DNA of 64,000 nucleotides, taken from an uncultured Clostridium sp. (GTDB taxonomy: Bacteria > Bacillota > Clostridia > Clostridiales > Clostridiaceae). The notes under the pieces are model-generated. The model was not told where the DNA came from. It worked only from the letters and a program-made list of their open reading frames with translations, and did no database searches. The stretch lies in the NCBI RefSeq assembly GCF_934754925.1, contig NZ_CAKVJA010000009.1:1-64000 (forward strand). Reading direction: 5' to 3'. This document shows, piece after piece, positions 62,871-64,000 of this stretch. The first letter of the stretch is position 1, and the number at the start of each line of letters is the position of its first letter. The position numbers and the translations under genes are program-made.

Positions 62871-64000
62871 TTAAAACTGCCTCCTCTCCTAATTGTGATA
62901 TAGCAATACTTCTATATATCTCACAATTTTTAATAAGTTCTTTATGAGTTCCTATTGCAGCAATTTCTCCGTTATCTAAAACTATTATTTTATCAGAATC
63001 CATTACAGCACTTATTCTTTGTGCTATAAGAAATACAGTAGAATCTTTCATTCTATTTTTAAGTGAGTTTTGTAACTTCGATTCTGTTTCCATATCTAAA
63101 GCACTACTTGAATCATCTAAAATTAGTATCTTAGGATTCTTTATTAAAGTTCTAGCAATAGAGATTCTTTGTTTTTGTCCTCCAGATAAATTTTTACCTC
63201 TTTGTCCAACTTCTCTATTGTATCCTTCATTACTTGAATTTATAAACTCAAAGGCCTGAGCATCCCTTGTTGCACTATCCATCATTTCTTCATTAGCATC
63301 TTCCATACCAAACCTTAAATTATCCGCAATACTTCCTGAAAAAAGAGTTGTATCTTGAAGAACAACACCAATAATTTTTCTTAGATCTTTTATTTTTAAA
63401 CTTCTAACATCTTTATTTCCAATCATTACAGAACCAGATGTTGTATCATATAATCTTGGAATAAGTGATATTAATGAACTTTTACCACTTCCTGTAGGTC
63501 CTATTATTCCTATTTTTTCACCCTCTGATGCCTTAAATGATATGTCCTTTAATACATATTCACCATCTTTATTATATTTAAAATAAACATCTTTAAACTC
63601 AACATCAAAATTTTCTATTTTCTCTGTATTTTCTCTATCCTTTATTGATGATTCAATATCTAAAACTTCATTAATTCTCTCTGCAGATACTTTTGCTCTA
63701 GAAAAGTTAATGATAATCATTACTAGCATATTTAAAGAACCCATTATTTGAACTAAGTAATTAATAAATGCCATTATCTTACCTATTTCTAAGGAACCAT
63801 TGTTAACATAATTTCCACCAAACCAAAGTACTGCTACAACACTTAAATTCATTATTAATGTAACAAGTGGCCAAAGCAATATAGTTACTCCTTGTGCTTT
63901 TATACTTGTATCCATTAATTCTTTATTGGCATTACTAAACCTTTCTCTTACCTTATTTTCTATAGTAAAAGCCTTCACTACTCTAACACCAAGTAAATTT
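62863..64000 (-). CDS. ABC exporter half-transporter, first of a heterodimer (cut by window end)
   Basis: The frame runs off the right edge, so only the C-terminal part (about 378 codons) is seen. It contains the last transmembrane segments and an ATPase with Walker A IIGPTGSGKSSLI, Q-loop VLQDTTLFSGSI, signature LSGGQKQRISIARTL and Walker B ILILDDSSSALD. The residue after Walker B is Asp rather than Glu and the H-switch His is Gln (IAQRIS), so this half has a degenerate catalytic site. Asymmetry of this kind is typical of heterodimeric exporters. An internal GTG at 63978 is not the start. Confidence 0.9.
   Translation of the reverse strand, partial: NLLGVRVVKAFTIENKVRERFSNANKELMDTSIKAQGVTILLWPLVTLIMNLSVVAVLWFGGNYVNNGSLEIGKIMAFINYLVQIMGSLNMLVMIIINFSRAKVSAERINEVLDIESSIKDRENTEKIENFDVEFKDVYFKYNKDGEYVLKDISFKASEGEKIGIIGPTGSGKSSLISLIPRLYDTTSGSVMIGNKDVRSLKIKDLRKIIGVVLQDTTLFSGSIADNLRFGMEDANEEMMDSATRDAQAFEFINSSNEGYNREVGQRGKNLSGGQKQRISIARTLIKNPKILILDDSSSALDMETESKLQNSLKNRMKDSTVFLIAQRISAVMDSDKIIVLDNGEIAAIGTHKELIKNCEIYRSIAISQLGEEAVLNV

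Noticed and set aside
1..64000. CRISPR array, prophage, intact insertion sequence, tRNA or rRNA
   Set aside because: I found no regularly spaced repeats, integrase, phage structural genes, transposase frames or cloverleaf/rRNA sequences by reading both strands.
63978..64000. GTG at 63978 as start of the last ABC gene
   Set aside because: The frame continues upstream as NLLGVRVVKAF, a conserved exporter segment, to the window edge, so the gene is simply cut off.

Overview
The window is low-GC, gene-dense DNA of a clostridium (Clostridium sensu stricto-like). The evidence is the AT-rich codon use, strong AGGAGG-type ribosome binding sites, GTG/TTG starts, a spore-type peptidoglycan protein, clostridial small regulators and a MurE of the diaminopimelate type. 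I saw no rRNA, tRNA, CRISPR array, prophage or intact insertion sequence.

Layout. 1-3.3 kb is a decayed stretch: a small membrane toxin-like gene, a 5'-truncated cytidine deaminase, a Gfo/Idh/MocA oxidoreductase remnant fused to a nucleotidyltransferase-HEPN remnant, and small intact genes (winged-helix protein, YjbQ). 3.3-7 kb holds a FusB/FusC-type EF-G-binding protein with an upstream leader peptide, a secreted nuclease lipoprotein and a phosphatase. 7.2-19.1 kb is a galactoside and arabinoside locus: GH42 beta-galactosidase, MelB-like symporter, GH36 alpha-galactosidase, a hydrolase, a LacI regulator, a MATE exporter, and a GH127 arabinofuranosidase divergent from an AraC regulator. 20.1-22 kb has a DUF362 protein and an ECF S component separated by a long palindromic repeat element.

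22.2-28.9 kb is the most notable part: a seven-gene operon under a perfect Fur box. It encodes a flavodoxin, a NifH-like ATPase, a FecBCD-type metal-chelate ABC importer and two nitrogenase-component-1-like subunits. Its cysteines match a dark-operative protochlorophyllide reductase-like [4Fe-4S] arrangement rather than nitrogenase. I infer an iron-starvation system that imports and reduces a tetrapyrrole or other metal chelate. A Cys-rich AraC regulator is divergent from it.

29.7-31 kb is a preQ1-riboswitch-controlled queT-queF pair with a 43-nt palindrome at its start site. 31-36 kb holds a TPR protein, a BaiA-like short-chain dehydrogenase and a MoxR ATPase / VWA-like / repeat-protein cassette. 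36.5-43.5 kb is a Pot-type ABC importer with adenine deaminase and an amidohydrolase, with TTCGTAA-type boxes in its promoter, suggesting purine salvage. 43.6-57.4 kb is mostly housekeeping: a SpoIID-like protein, a Cys/Asn/Gly-rich peptide, aminopeptidase P, two YibE/F proteins, YqeY, patatin, YaaA, glycogen phosphorylase and MurE, with a decayed TetR gene at 52.6 kb. 57.6-64 kb has an asparagine synthase behind an unidentified attenuator, a hydrolase, a second copy of the palindromic element, a DUF1450-like protein and a heterodimeric ABC exporter cut by the window end.
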